A DNA stretch of 64,000 nucleotides, taken from Thalassoglobus polymorphus (GTDB lineage: Bacteria > Planctomycetota > Planctomycetia > Planctomycetales > Planctomycetaceae). The translations under genes and the position numbers were made by a program. The first letter of the stretch is position 1; the number at the start of each line of letters is the position of its first letter. The notes under the pieces were generated by a model, which saw nothing but the letters and a program-made list of their open reading frames with translations, was not told the DNA's origin and did not search any database. Location of the stretch: contig NZ_CP036267.1 of the NCBI RefSeq assembly GCF_007744255.1, positions 434,001 through 498,000 of the forward strand. The letters are read 5' to 3'. Shown here piece after piece: positions 40,514 to 49,201 of the stretch.

Positions 40514-41536
40514 TTATCCGTTGGTCTTGGGACGGCGTTGCAGGTACTGCTGAATGGCATCGGCTGCCGCGCTGGGGGCTTCTTCTTTTGCTTTTTGATC
40601 TGCAGTTCGTCCGTCTTCCTTTTCGGCTTGATCTTCAGCGGCCGGAGGGGCTGGAGGAGGAGCTTTGACACCTGTTTCAGAGGGGTCTGGCAAGCGAAAG
40701 GGCAGCTCTGCTCCCGACTCGGCAGCTGCTTCCTCTTGCGGTGGAGCAGCTTCAGGCTGTCCTTGTTGTCCCGGTTGTTGAGGCGGGTATTGCTGCTGCT
40801 GCTGCTGTTGTTGTTGCTGCTGCTGCTGCGGGTACATGTTTGGGGGATAACCCATTTGCTGTGGCGGGTAGCCCATTTGCTGCGGGTATCCCGGATAGCC
40901 GTAAGGCATCATCCCTTGTGGATAACCCATTTGTGGAGGGTATCCGACAGGCATTTGTGGCGGCATTCCACCTGGTTGAGGGTAGAATTGCGTATCCCCG
41001 GTGGGTGGTTGAACTTGGCCTTCCGGGGGCATTGGTTGAGTTGGAATGTTGATGAGAGTATCGGAAGCAGGAGCGTCGTTGAGTTCTGAGTCATGAAGAG
41101 TTTGGTCGGGAGCCGTCTCAAATTCTGAACTCGATGAAGGATCGGCCTCAGCGGGGGCGTCACTCGGTTCACCAGTTGGAGAGATGATTTCCGTCGGCAT
41201 ATCGTTGGCGAGATTTGTCCGTGTTTCATCTGTGATCGGGTCACCGAGGATCACTTGAAACTCAAGTTTCCCAACAGAGACTGAATCACCCGGATTCAGG
41301 ACAACAGCACCACGAATCTGTTCCCTGTTCACGAACGAACCGTTTGTGCTGCCCAAATCACGGAATCGTAATCCGTATTCATCGAGCGTGAAGACACAGT
41401 GATGACGGCTCACCAAGTCACTGTTGGGGCGAAGATGGCAATCTTCTTCACGGCCAATCAGAAATTTCCCAACTGGTAACGGGATTGTGCTGCCGGCATG
41501 TTTTCCAGATAGGACACGTAGTTCCGCTTGCAGCAT
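40514..41536 (-). CDS. FHA-domain protein with polyglutamine tail
   Basis: 340 aa. The N-terminal forkhead-associated domain (about residues 1-95) binds phosphothreonine peptides: GKFLIGREEDCHL, SDLVSRHHCVFTLDEYGLRF, DLGSTNGSFVN. The Arg (GRE), Ser-Arg-His and Asn (STNG) residues for pThr binding are all present, so it could read out the Ser/Thr kinases encoded nearby (inference). From about residue 170 the protein is low complexity: GYP/PQM repeats (MGYPPQQMGYPPNMYP), then a run of about 13 Gln encoded by a CAG/CAA tract (40793-40831), then an acidic/Ala-rich end (AEDQAEKEDGRTADQKAKEE). No TM or signal. Orphan gene. Confidence 0.85.
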   Translation of the reverse strand: MLQAELRVLSGKHAGSTIPLPVGKFLIGREEDCHLRPNSDLVSRHHCVFTLDEYGLRFRDLGSTNGSFVNREQIRGAVVLNPGDSVSVGKLEFQVILGDPITDETRTNLANDMPTEIISPTGEPSDAPAEADPSSSSEFETAPDQTLHDSELNDAPASDTLINIPTQPMPPEGQVQPPTGDTQFYPQPGGMPPQMPVGYPPQMGYPQGMMPYGYPGYPQQMGYPPQQMGYPPNMYPQQQQQQQQQQQQQYPPQQPGQQGQPEAAPPQEEAAAESGAELPFRLPDPSETGVKAPPPAPPAAEDQAEKEDGRTADQKAKEEAPSAAADAIQQYLQRRPKTNG

Positions 41537-42089
41537 GTTGATCCAACCTTAGCTGAAATCGATTCAAAAACTCTAAAAGCAAATCCGAAAGCCTGAATTT
41601 GTATCTCAGACTCCAGGAAAATCCTTCAATGCAAAGATATCCGGGTAGGAAGTTGAAACTGGCCCAGAGATCTCACTCAGAATTTTATGGTTTCTAAGGG
41701 ATGAAACCAACCCCAAGGATTTGAATTTCTGGTGATGATTCTTGGTTGATTCACAACCGAATCTCAATTCTAAAGATGCTTTGAGTTTAATATGAAGTCG
41801 CAATGAATATTGACGATGAAGTGAAAGTTTAGAAACTTTTAAGTTCGAAGTTAGTAACCCGAGGAGTAAGACGAGATCTTTGAACCCTTGGGCAACCTGT
41901 ATCGTGAAGGGATTTCTCAATGTTTGAGAACTCAAACTCAGGTTTTCGAGTCGTTTCTTAGAGTACCACTCAGGTTCTCTGGTGTCAATTTCGAATGAGC
42001 AGGTTTTGATCGGTTGAGAGTCTGTCTCAAGTGTGAAATTAAAAGCCTGAGCCGGGTCTCTGCAATAATTCTATACAACGATCCCAACA
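41537..42089. other. Gene-free stretch with two degenerate R1-like copies
   Basis: 553 bp. CTCTAAAAGCAAATCCGAAA at 41571 with GTATCTCAGACTCCAGGAAA after it looks like a forward R1 remnant (about 41570-41645); GGGATTTCTCAATGTTTGAG with AACTCAAACTCAGGTTTTCG (about 41910-41955) looks like an inverted one. The DNA between is A/T-richer than its surroundings and shows no ORF or RNA gene. Confidence 0.4.
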
Positions 42090-42749
42090 TTACGAACCAT
42101 TTTTCATTTTGCCCGCAAGGCGTGTGAAGTCGATCATCGAACTGAGTTGCTCGATTTCTTCATCTGTCAACAATCCACTGGCACGCTCTTCATAGCCCGG
42201 AAGGACGTTCCAGCGTGAAAGAGCATCAAAGAGGCTATCAGCTTTTTCAGCGATGATTCCGTACTGATCTTTGTGATTGTTGGCTGCTTCGGGGGGGAAG
42301 TCCTGAAACTGGCTAAGTAGCAGATAGTGGCCATCCCCCGCGTAGTCGAGGTGAAGTTGTTGAAGCTCTTCAGCGAAGGCGTGGTTAATCCTCGCAGCAC
42401 TTTTTAATGGTCCCGATTCAATGCATCGCTGAGCATGTTTCGGTTCGCTGCGAATGAGATTGGCAGCTGTTTCGCACACGGCGTAGACAATTGCTTCGTC
42501 GAGATACGTGGAAGAAAAAGTCTCTTTCGACAGATGCTTGTCCCACAGGTCGAGCAACAAGTCGAGTTGCACTTGTGCCGGGACCCCTTTCAGAAAAGGG
42601 ACATGCGTTAAATACCCAAACGTGCGATGCGAATCGAGCTCTAATTGCTCGGCCAGTGCCAATCGCTCTTGGGTTTCAAGGAAGGCAATTCGGAACGCAA
42701 TGTAAATGCGTTCTGAGAACGGAAGTGATTTTGAGGAGAACTTAATCAT
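42090..42749 (-). CDS. Hypothetical cytosolic protein
   Basis: 219 aa, family not recognised. Largely alpha-helical and acidic with no signal peptide or TM. Notable segments: IYIAFRIAFLETQERLALAE (helical N-terminus), LDLLLDLWDKHLS, IVYAVCETAANLIRSEP, LQQLHLDYAGDGHYLLLSQF, and a C-terminal acidic helix LLTDEEIEQLSSMIDF. ATG start, coherent amino-acid composition and no overlap with other genes support a real gene; the repeated hydrophobic helices suggest an all-helical fold. No partner genes nearby. Confidence 0.65.
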   Translation of the reverse strand: MIKFSSKSLPFSERIYIAFRIAFLETQERLALAEQLELDSHRTFGYLTHVPFLKGVPAQVQLDLLLDLWDKHLSKETFSSTYLDEAIVYAVCETAANLIRSEPKHAQRCIESGPLKSAARINHAFAEELQQLHLDYAGDGHYLLLSQFQDFPPEAANNHKDQYGIIAEKADSLFDALSRWNVLPGYEERASGLLTDEEIEQLSSMIDFTRLAGKMKNGS

Positions 42750-43080
42750 GATGCTTCAATCTGGCAAAGCTCATGCCTGTTCACAATAGTGTTTTTTTCA
42801 AACAACGCAAAAATTACGCAAACCCAAAAGGGGTAACATGTTGCAGAGTACCCATCCCGTAAAATTTAACATCGGCCAAGTCGCAGCGTGTTGACTGGAT
42901 TCAACGTGCGTGTTGCAGCTGAAACGTTCGTTTCGTTTTTGCAACATCCTCTGGAAGCCGCGACTTCACTCAGGGGGCAAAGAACTGCTCATTCTGCCCG
43001 CAAGCTCTGCGACTCTGTCAACTGTCGGCTTCGCCGGTTCGTGTTCCAGAGTCATATTCGCTTCGAGGGCGAGTTTATTT

Positions 43081-43106
43081 GCTTCAAAGCGAGGCTTCAA
43101 AGCGAG
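43081..43106 (+). repeat. Perfect 13-bp tandem duplication
   Basis: GCTTCAAAGCGAG occurs twice in succession (43081-43093, 43094-43106), with a related GCTTCGAGGGCGAG at 43060. It lies just before the R2 fragment at 43111 in a 690-bp gene-free stretch. Confidence 0.75.
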
Positions 43107-43110
43107 ATTG

Positions 43111-43140
43111 TTTGCTCCGGAGCATCTTTCGAATTGGTCT
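43111..43140 (+). repeat. R2 dispersed repeat fragment
   Basis: TTTGCTCCGGAGCATCTTTC followed by GAATTGGTC matches the left end of R2 only; after it the sequence diverges and an R1 copy follows 70 bp later. Confidence 0.5.
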
Positions 43141-43209
43141 TCGGTGTCGAGATCGCCCCCAGTGAGGCACCGGGGGAGAGGTCAACGACCACTCAAGATG
43201 CAGCGATAT

Positions 43210-43288
43210 GCCTGCAGACCAATCGCGAGATTGTTCCCTCAAACGTTGAGAAAAGCGGCTATTTCAGAGGTTTTTGGCTGGTTCTAAA
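43210..43288 (+). repeat. R1 palindromic dispersed repeat, copy D
   Basis: Right two-thirds well conserved: TCCCTCAAACGTTGAGAAAA, CTATTTCAGAGGTTTTTGGC, TGGTTCTAAA. The left end (GCCTGCAGACCAATCGCGAG) is diverged. The surrounding 42750-43440 gap contains no gene. Confidence 0.65.
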
Positions 43289-43440
43289 TCGAGCCATAGC
43301 GGATTGGCTGACGCACTTATTGAGTGGCTCACCCCGAAAACAAAGCTGTGTCGAGGGGCCACATTCTGATGTCTCTCGCTCATTGTTTTTTGTGAGCTTC
43401 ACCGTTTTTGTGAACTTCTCAGTGAGAGCCAGATTGGCGA

Positions 43441-43926
43441 TCAATAGCCAAATCCATTCTTGCGGATGTGAACGTACGGCTTTTCAGTCGCGATCTCCTC
43501 GCTCGGTTTTCCCGAAGTGATTTCAACAAGATAGACCGTGTGGTCGCCACTTTGTAATGAACTCCGAACAGTCCCTTCCAGCCAGCCCATCGCGTCACTC
43601 AATACCGTCAATCCGGTTGGGGTTTCTTCCGTGGAAAGCCCTTCAAACGCTGGCTCGCCCGGTTCAAAGCCTTTCCCGAAATGTCCCATCAGTTTCTTTT
43701 GAGTCTCTCCGACGAGGCTTAAGGCGACTGAAACACCATCTTTCAGCCAATCGTTGAGATACCGTTTCGTGTTCACAGCGACAGTTACCATAGGAGGTTC
43801 AAACGACGCCTGCTGAACCCAACTGGCGAGCATTCCGGTCTCGTCATTTTCTGAACTTCTCGCTGTGAGGATAAGGACTCCGCTGGGGATGCGTCCGAGT
43901 ACTGGGCCGATTTGTTCTTGATTCAC
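43441..43926 (-). CDS. Flavin reductase-like FMN-binding protein
   Basis: 161-aa protein of the flavin-reductase-like split-barrel family, binding FMN and probably acting as an NAD(P)H:flavin reductase or small flavoprotein. Family blocks: IPSGVLILTARS at the N-terminus (with the G-V-LT pattern), GMLASWVQQASFEPPMVTVA (the 'SWVQQ.SF.PP' FMN-phosphate region), YLNDWLKDGVSVALSLVG, and the C-terminal GDHTVYLVEITSG. The oxygenase component it might serve is not nearby. Complete length, ATG start. Confidence 0.85.
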   Translation of the reverse strand: MNQEQIGPVLGRIPSGVLILTARSSENDETGMLASWVQQASFEPPMVTVAVNTKRYLNDWLKDGVSVALSLVGETQKKLMGHFGKGFEPGEPAFEGLSTEETPTGLTVLSDAMGWLEGTVRSSLQSGDHTVYLVEITSGKPSEEIATEKPYVHIRKNGFGY

Positions 43927-44397
43927 AATTTGCTCTTTATCTAAGTGAGATCGATTCTATTTAGTGGGGCTTCAATAATCATAAACGATTCGAAAGAGGA
44001 CTGTCATATCAAGCCGCTGTAACAAGTCGCAAAATCGATTCAATTCCTACAGGTTGATGGGTGAGGTTGGGTGGGGATGGGGTGCTCGTGACGAATTGTT
44101 GTTTTTTTGAAACGGAACACCAGAAAAATCCGACAACTCCGAAATGATGACCTAAAGATTGGGAGTTGCAGAATGCATTCCCCTTGCCTTGCTGCAAACC
44201 TTTACGGAATCGTTGTCGTTGACCGGCACTTCGATTCCTTGGTCAGGTTTAGTTAGAGCCAGCTCTTTCGAGCCTCGGATGTTATTTGTTTTCAATCAAT
44301 GTGCACGCTCACTCACTGGCGCGCCTTGAGTTGAAAGTCAACGGACATTTGATCTCGAGGAACGACTCGTAAATCCCTTTATCAGGATGACTTTGAG
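43927..44397. other. Gene-free stretch
   Basis: 471 bp between divergent genes. Short open frames are present but none has a convincing start, composition or ribosome site. No repeat copy or RNA gene was recognised. The two divergent promoters must lie here. Confidence 0.4.
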
Positions 44398-44607
44398 ATG
44401 CCTCACATCAATCGAATCAAAGAGACAGCTATCAATCCCACTCCGGAGCAAATCGAAGAAGAGTGCCGTATGATCCGCGCTCACTGGTCGCCGGAAATCT
44501 CCGAAAAACGGCAGAAGCAGTTCCGGATCGATACAGAACATCAGGAACACAAAGCACGGCTCAGGTTCTTGCGATTCCTCGCTGAGTACGCCGAGAGCCA
44601 ATCGTAA
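44398..44607 (+). CDS. Small charged helical protein, unknown
   Basis: 69 aa: MPHINRIKETAINPTPEQIE, then RAHWSPEISEKRQKQFRI and a helical C-terminus LRFLRFLAEYAES. Highly charged, no signal or TM, no known domain. Composition and a clean ATG-to-stop frame favour a gene over noise, and the TPEQIEEEC segment looks like the N-cap of a helix. Function not assigned. Confidence 0.5.
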   Translation: MPHINRIKETAINPTPEQIEEECRMIRAHWSPEISEKRQKQFRIDTEHQEHKARLRFLRFLAEYAESQS

Positions 44608-44717
44608 AACAAGATCGAGCAGCGAGCAGCGGCTATCGCACTGGAAACTGCAATTCAGTTGCAGGCTTTGCTGTCAGGCAATTTGAATCAAAGATCGAGC
44701 CACGTACCAAGGCCGCT

Positions 44718-44743
44718 TTCGCCGGGTTTCCGAACCCGGCGAA
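44718..44743 (+). terminator. 11-bp GC-rich hairpin with TCCG tetraloop
   Basis: TTCGCCGGGTT (44718-44728) and AACCCGGCGAA (44733-44743) form a perfect stem with a TCCG loop, followed by TTTCACTTTG. It could end the 69-aa gene's transcript. The 5' arm region CTTTCGCCG (44716-44724) can instead pair with CGGCGAAAG (44768-44776), so two exclusive structures exist about 280 bp before the QueD-like gene. The rest of the 413-bp gap is featureless. Confidence 0.5.
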
Positions 44744-45020
44744 TTTCACTTTGTCGAAGCTCCAGAGCGGCGAAAGTCGACGGTTGCGTCTTCGGAAAGG
44801 GCGTCGACAATCTGGCTCACGCAGGCACTGTTTTTCTGGCTCTGAATCGCTTTCCCTCAATTCAGAGACCTCGGATTGCTGCCTCTTACGGTGGCAGCCT
44901 GTACTCTTCTTCGGGGGAATATTGTAAACTCTTGATGAAGACGTCGGCACGATCATTTTCGCGGCGTGTCTCGATGTCTACAATGGATGTTTGTTGTTCT
45001 ACGACTAACGGCTCTTTCGA

Positions 45021-45422
45021 ATGTATCGCGTTACCCAGGAAATCGAATTCTGTTACGGCCACCGTTTGCTGAACTACGATGGCAAGTGTCGGCACTTACA
45101 TGGACACAACGGGAAGGCAGTGCTCGTTCTGGAAGGGTTGGAGCTTGACGACCGGGGCATGCTCATCGATTTCACTGATGTGAAGAAGAAAATTCGCTGC
45201 TGGATCGAAGACAATCTGGATCATCGCATGATTCTTTGCGAAAGTGATCCCGTCCTGCCCACGCTTCGGGAAATGGGTGAAGCACTCTATATCATCGATT
45301 CGAACCCCACAGCTGAGAATATCGCCAGGCTCATTTTTGAAGAAGCCCAACGCAAAGGCTTGCCAGTCGTGGAAGTCAAACTCTGGGAAACCTCTCACTC
45401 CTGCGCAACGTATTCCGCTTGA
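45021..45422 (+). CDS. 6-pyruvoyl-tetrahydropterin synthase / QueD-family protein
   Basis: T-fold enzyme of the PTPS/QueD family; QueD makes 6-carboxy-5,6,7,8-tetrahydropterin from 7,8-dihydroneopterin triphosphate in queuosine/7-deazaguanine synthesis. 133 aa. Zinc ligands His14 (CYGHRL), His27 and His29 (HLHGHN); candidate nucleophile Cys23 (GKCRHLHGH); DLDHRM-like NLDHRMIL carries the catalytic Asp/His; the pterin-anchoring Glu is in LWETSHSCATY. All catalytic positions are kept. PTPS versus QueD cannot be separated without other que genes, none of which are adjacent. Monocistronic. Confidence 0.88.
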   Translation: MYRVTQEIEFCYGHRLLNYDGKCRHLHGHNGKAVLVLEGLELDDRGMLIDFTDVKKKIRCWIEDNLDHRMILCESDPVLPTLREMGEALYIIDSNPTAENIARLIFEEAQRKGLPVVEVKLWETSHSCATYSA

Positions 45423-45693
45423 ACGACGATTTCTGGGGGGATTTGGGAAACGGCATAGCTGTGTCAAATGCGTTTCACCAGTGGAATTGCTGTTCCCGAC
45501 GAGGCCGACTTCGAATTCGAAAATGCGACAGGCGTTTTCAACGCTTGTTGTTCCAGTGAAGACCGCTTTCAACGCTTCGCAAGCAACTCGCCTCAATGAA
45601 GTCATGCGCCGAAGCTGCCGACCGGCTCAATGCTGTTCAACCGGTCGCTAAAAGCCGTGCGGTGAACGTGTCAGAGCAGATGTTTTGGGGTGA

Positions 45694-47046
45694 TTAATGG
45701 AGTGTTCGGCCTAGCCAGCGGTCGAACCAGGCAAGGCTCATGCGGCGTGCGACTCCGGGGAGTCCGTGGCCGCCGGGGAATGAGAACCAGCTGAAGCAGT
45801 CTCCGGCGCCGAATTCGCTGAACTGTTTTACGATCTTCGATTCACTCATCCGGTGCTGGGTTTCGTAGTACTCCAACGTTTCTTCAAAACCGAGTCGCTC
45901 TTGTCGGGCTTTTAAAACACTTGGCAGGTCAGGGGTGTCGCGCCAGTTGATGTAGACGTCCAGAACCTTTGGGACTTTCTGAAAGAATTTGTGCCGGTAG
46001 AGTTCCTGTTCCGTAGAGATGATCAATTGTGGTCGTGGCGCGATCATCGCCATGAGGTCATCGAAGTCGACCGGTAACGGCAAATTTGAGTCCTCGATGT
46101 ACGGTCGGAATTTTTTGATATAGATGAACGGGCCGCTGTTTGATTTAAAACCGAATCGTCGCTCCAGTTCTTTACTGCTGGTCGGAGCGTCGACACCTTC
46201 TTCCCAGGGACGCCAGTTGTTATTCGGTGGGACTCGTGACCAGGCACTGGCATGACGGTACCAGTCGAGTACTCCGCCATTGCTGACAGTCGCTGTGATT
46301 CGAGGTTCGAAGGCTGCCGCAAACAGCGCCAAATGCCCACCCATCGAAAGCCCGGTGATTCCGATATGTGCGTGGTCGACAAAATCGAGGGTCTGTAGAA
46401 AGTCGACACTTCGCATGCAGTCCCACGTGTTTTTCCCCACAATGGACCATTCGGGATGCTTCTCGTAGAAGACTCGAGTATCCATCACTCGTCGCTTCGG
46501 CTCGATTCGCTCGCCGTCGGTGATCGTGTCAATGCTCAGTGTGATGAAACCATGTTGTGCATGGGTTCGTCCGTAGTCTCGCCCCGCTTTTGGATCGGGT
46601 GGCGGATCGATCGGGCGTTTACCAGATAAGCCAATTACCTGATCTTTACCAGAACCCCACGTGGTGCTGTGGAGGCAGATGATCGCTGGTGTCGGTTTCT
46701 TTCGAGCGGCATCTGGGACGAGCAACCAGGCGGTGACCCGGTCGTCAGACTCAGATTGAAAGCTGACGTGGTATCGCGTGATGCCCTCTTCCTTAGCGAC
46801 CTCCTTCATTTCGACCTTTAGGTCCGGAATCTCTTTGGGAAAGTCCCCGAGCAGATCGAGCCATTTACGCTCGATGATTTTTCGTTCTTTCGGCCACGGC
46901 ATTTTCTCGGGCTTTTCTGGAGAACCTGCACGGACTTGCGAGTCATCTGCTGAACTCTGTTGATGTGGAGCCAGCGCGGCGGCAGCGAGCACCGGGACTC
47001 CCATACCAAGTAGCTGACGGCGGGTGCTTTTTGAATTGCTGTCCAT
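45694..47046 (-). CDS. Tat-exported alpha/beta hydrolase (acetyl-xylan-esterase/dienelactone-hydrolase-like)
   Basis: 450 aa from ATG 47046, chosen because GGAGG sits 6 nt before it and the protein then starts with a twin-arginine signal (STRRQLLGMGVPVLAAAALA); a longer frame to 47178 would bury that signal. Hydrolase core: AWLLVPDAARKKPTPAIICL, nucleophile Ser in GITGLSMGGHLALFAAAF, Asp region MAPRPQLIISTEQE-like (AMIAPRPQLIISTEQELYRH), and His near the end in FSFPGGHGLPG. Related planctomycete proteins are annotated as acetyl xylan esterase-like; the substrate is probably an ester of a polysaccharide (inference). Confidence 0.87.
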   Translation of the reverse strand: MDSNSKSTRRQLLGMGVPVLAAAALAPHQQSSADDSQVRAGSPEKPEKMPWPKERKIIERKWLDLLGDFPKEIPDLKVEMKEVAKEEGITRYHVSFQSESDDRVTAWLLVPDAARKKPTPAIICLHSTTWGSGKDQVIGLSGKRPIDPPPDPKAGRDYGRTHAQHGFITLSIDTITDGERIEPKRRVMDTRVFYEKHPEWSIVGKNTWDCMRSVDFLQTLDFVDHAHIGITGLSMGGHLALFAAAFEPRITATVSNGGVLDWYRHASAWSRVPPNNNWRPWEEGVDAPTSSKELERRFGFKSNSGPFIYIKKFRPYIEDSNLPLPVDFDDLMAMIAPRPQLIISTEQELYRHKFFQKVPKVLDVYINWRDTPDLPSVLKARQERLGFEETLEYYETQHRMSESKIVKQFSEFGAGDCFSWFSFPGGHGLPGVARRMSLAWFDRWLGRTLH

Positions 47047-47428
47047 GGGAGCCTCCAGTCTTTGAAGTCCGTGATAGGGAAGCATCGATTCATCGCAGCC
47101 TTGGAGAGCGTTGTTGAATTCGTCTTCGCGGTTTTCCCTGTGAGCACCAGCCTCTTCAATCGACGAAACCCGTTTCATTTGCAGAGAGGGTAAACGCGAA
47201 AAAACTCTGGTGTCCAGTTCACTCGAAGTGTATCAGATCAAGACGTTACATCGGAGTGGACTGATTCAAAATGAGGTGTTCATATTTTGTTTGAGGCTGA
47301 AGAGTGTTTCCAGGCAGCGGACTCTGATGGGGAGCGAGTCCAGTCAGTCCAGTGGGAGGCTCACGACGAGGCAGAAGTTCAAGATTAATATTGGGGTGAC
47401 TTCAGGATTTGAAGTCGAGCAGGTAGAC

Positions 47429-47458
47429 AAAAAAAGCTCTGCCGAATATGGCAGAGCT
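47429..47458 (-). terminator. Strong rho-independent terminator of sufB
   Basis: On the minus strand: AGCTCTGCC, loop ATATTC, GGCAGAGCT, then a run of seven T (complement of 47428-47434). Textbook intrinsic terminator 36 bp beyond the sufB stop. The flanking A run on the other side makes it potentially bidirectional. The gap 47047-47428 holds nothing else. Confidence 0.9.
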
Positions 47459-47493
47459 TTTTCTATTGGTCGATGGGTTTGGATGAGATGAAC

Positions 47494-48933
47494 TTATCCA
47501 ACGCTCCCTTCCATTTGGAGTTCGATGAGTCGGTTCATTTCGACTGCGTATTCCATTGGAAGTTCTTTGACGAGTGGCTCGATGAAACCGGTCACGACCA
47601 TGGCAGATGCTTCTGCCTCAGTCAGGCCGCGGCTCATCAGGTAGAGCAACTGTTCTTCAGCAATCTTCGAAACAGATGCTTCGTGTTCCATCGCGACATC
47701 GTCTTCTTCGACTTCGATGTAGGGATAGGTATCGCTTCGGCTATCTGAGTCAAGGATCAGGGCGTCGCACACAACGTTGCTTCGGCAGTTCGTGGCACCT
47801 TTGGCGACTTTTGCCAATCCACGATAGCTGCTCCGTCCGCCATCTTTACTGATGGACTTCGAGATGATCCGGCTTGATGTGTTCGAGGCACAGTGAACCA
47901 TTTTGGCTCCGGCATCTTGGTGCTGTCCCTCGCTGGCGAAAGCGATTGACAGTGTTTCGCCGCGGGCACCTGGTTCCATCAGGTAGATTGCGGGGTACTT
48001 CATCGTCAGCTTCGAGCCGAGGTTTCCGTCAATCCATTCCATGAGCGAATCGCCATAAGCCATCGCACGTTTAGTGACGAGGTTGTAGACGTTGTTCGAC
48101 CAGTTCTGAATTGTTGTGTATCGGCAGCGGCCTTTTCGTTTCACAAGGATTTCGACAACAGCTGAGTGAAGCGAATCTGAGCTGTAAGTTGGTGCAGTAC
48201 ATCCTTCGACGTAATGAACGCTGGCTCCTTCATCGACAACAATGAGTGTCCGTTCGAACTGTCCCATGTTTTGCGTGTTGATGCGGAAGTAGGCTTGCAG
48301 CGGGAATTCGATATTCACGCCCGGTGGAACATAGATAAACGAACCGCCCGACCAGACTGCGGAGTTCAATGCAGCGAACTTGTTATCGCTCGGCGGAATG
48401 ATTGTTCCAAAGTGCTCTTTGAAGATTTCCGGATGTTCTTTCAGAGCGGTGTCGGTATCAGTGAAGAGGACACCTTGCTTGGCGAGGTCTTCCTGAAGAG
48501 AACCGTAAACCACTTCCGATTCGTACTGAGCTTTCACTCCGGCGAGGTATTTCTTTTCTGCTTCAGGAATTCCGAGGCGATCGTAAGTTTTACGAATGTC
48601 TTCGGGGACGTCGTCCCAGGACTTTTCCTGACGGTCACTGGCTTTGACGTAGTAGAAGATGTTCTGAAAATCCATTTCAGACATATCTCCGCCCCAGTCA
48701 GGCATCGGCTTGGATTCAAAGATTTCGTAGGATTTCAGGCGGAAGTCTCGCATCCAGCCCGGTTCGCCCTTCATCTCTGAAATCTGGGCAACGATCTCTC
48801 GGCTTAGACCTCGTTGTGAGGTAAACGAGTACTGGTCCGTTGGATCGTGGAATCCGTATTGATAATCACCGATTGCAACGTGTGCTTTTTCGGTATCCGT
48901 TGCTTCGTTTTGAAGTGCGTCTGTAGTAGCCAT
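47494..48933 (-). CDS. sufB: Fe-S cluster assembly scaffold SufB
   Basis: SUF scaffold subunit on which Fe-S clusters are built with SufC and SufD. ATG 48933 follows GGAGAAAGCAG and begins the conserved N-terminus; an in-frame upstream frame to 49110 runs through an R1-like repeat and is rejected. 479 aa. Family segments: [79 protein letters not shown], and the C-terminal [20 protein letters not shown]. Downstream of sufC on the same strand; sufD and sufS are not in the window. Confidence 0.96.
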   Translation of the reverse strand: MATTDALQNEATDTEKAHVAIGDYQYGFHDPTDQYSFTSQRGLSREIVAQISEMKGEPGWMRDFRLKSYEIFESKPMPDWGGDMSEMDFQNIFYYVKASDRQEKSWDDVPEDIRKTYDRLGIPEAEKKYLAGVKAQYESEVVYGSLQEDLAKQGVLFTDTDTALKEHPEIFKEHFGTIIPPSDNKFAALNSAVWSGGSFIYVPPGVNIEFPLQAYFRINTQNMGQFERTLIVVDEGASVHYVEGCTAPTYSSDSLHSAVVEILVKRKGRCRYTTIQNWSNNVYNLVTKRAMAYGDSLMEWIDGNLGSKLTMKYPAIYLMEPGARGETLSIAFASEGQHQDAGAKMVHCASNTSSRIISKSISKDGGRSSYRGLAKVAKGATNCRSNVVCDALILDSDSRSDTYPYIEVEEDDVAMEHEASVSKIAEEQLLYLMSRGLTEAEASAMVVTGFIEPLVKELPMEYAVEMNRLIELQMEGSVG

Positions 48934-49129
48934 ATCTGCTTTCTCCGATTGAAAGTCGGGATTGCTAAAGTGAGTGAATTTCAGTTGTAATAAATCGGTT
49001 TCAGGCAATGGGCCTGACTGAAAATGGAACCTCTGGGTGATTGCGAGAAACTTAAATTTCGCAGGATAATCCAGGAAGGTGTTCGCTGATGATGACGTTT
49101 TCTGAACCAAATTGTAGATTCCGGATCAT

Positions 49130-49201
49130 TGATCCGGGGATCTGAACTTGGCTTCTCAGGCACTGAGGAAACCCTTCATGGCAGTCGGTGACGAATTGGT
49201 T
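49130..49201. repeat. Degenerate R1-like repeat between sufC and sufB
   Basis: GATCCGGGGATCTGAACTTG, then CTTCTCAGGCACTGAGGAAA, then GTGACGAATTGG: same order as R1 but many mismatches. If real, it lies in the sufC-sufB intergenic mRNA. Confidence 0.35.

Noticed and set aside
44633-44956. 107-codon minus-strand frame
   Set aside because: Spans the GC-rich hairpin, Arg/Pro-rich random-like translation.
48934-49110. N-terminal extension of sufB
   Set aside because: Unconserved residues in a repeat-bearing region; the ATG at 48933 has a proper ribosome site and begins the family-like sequence.
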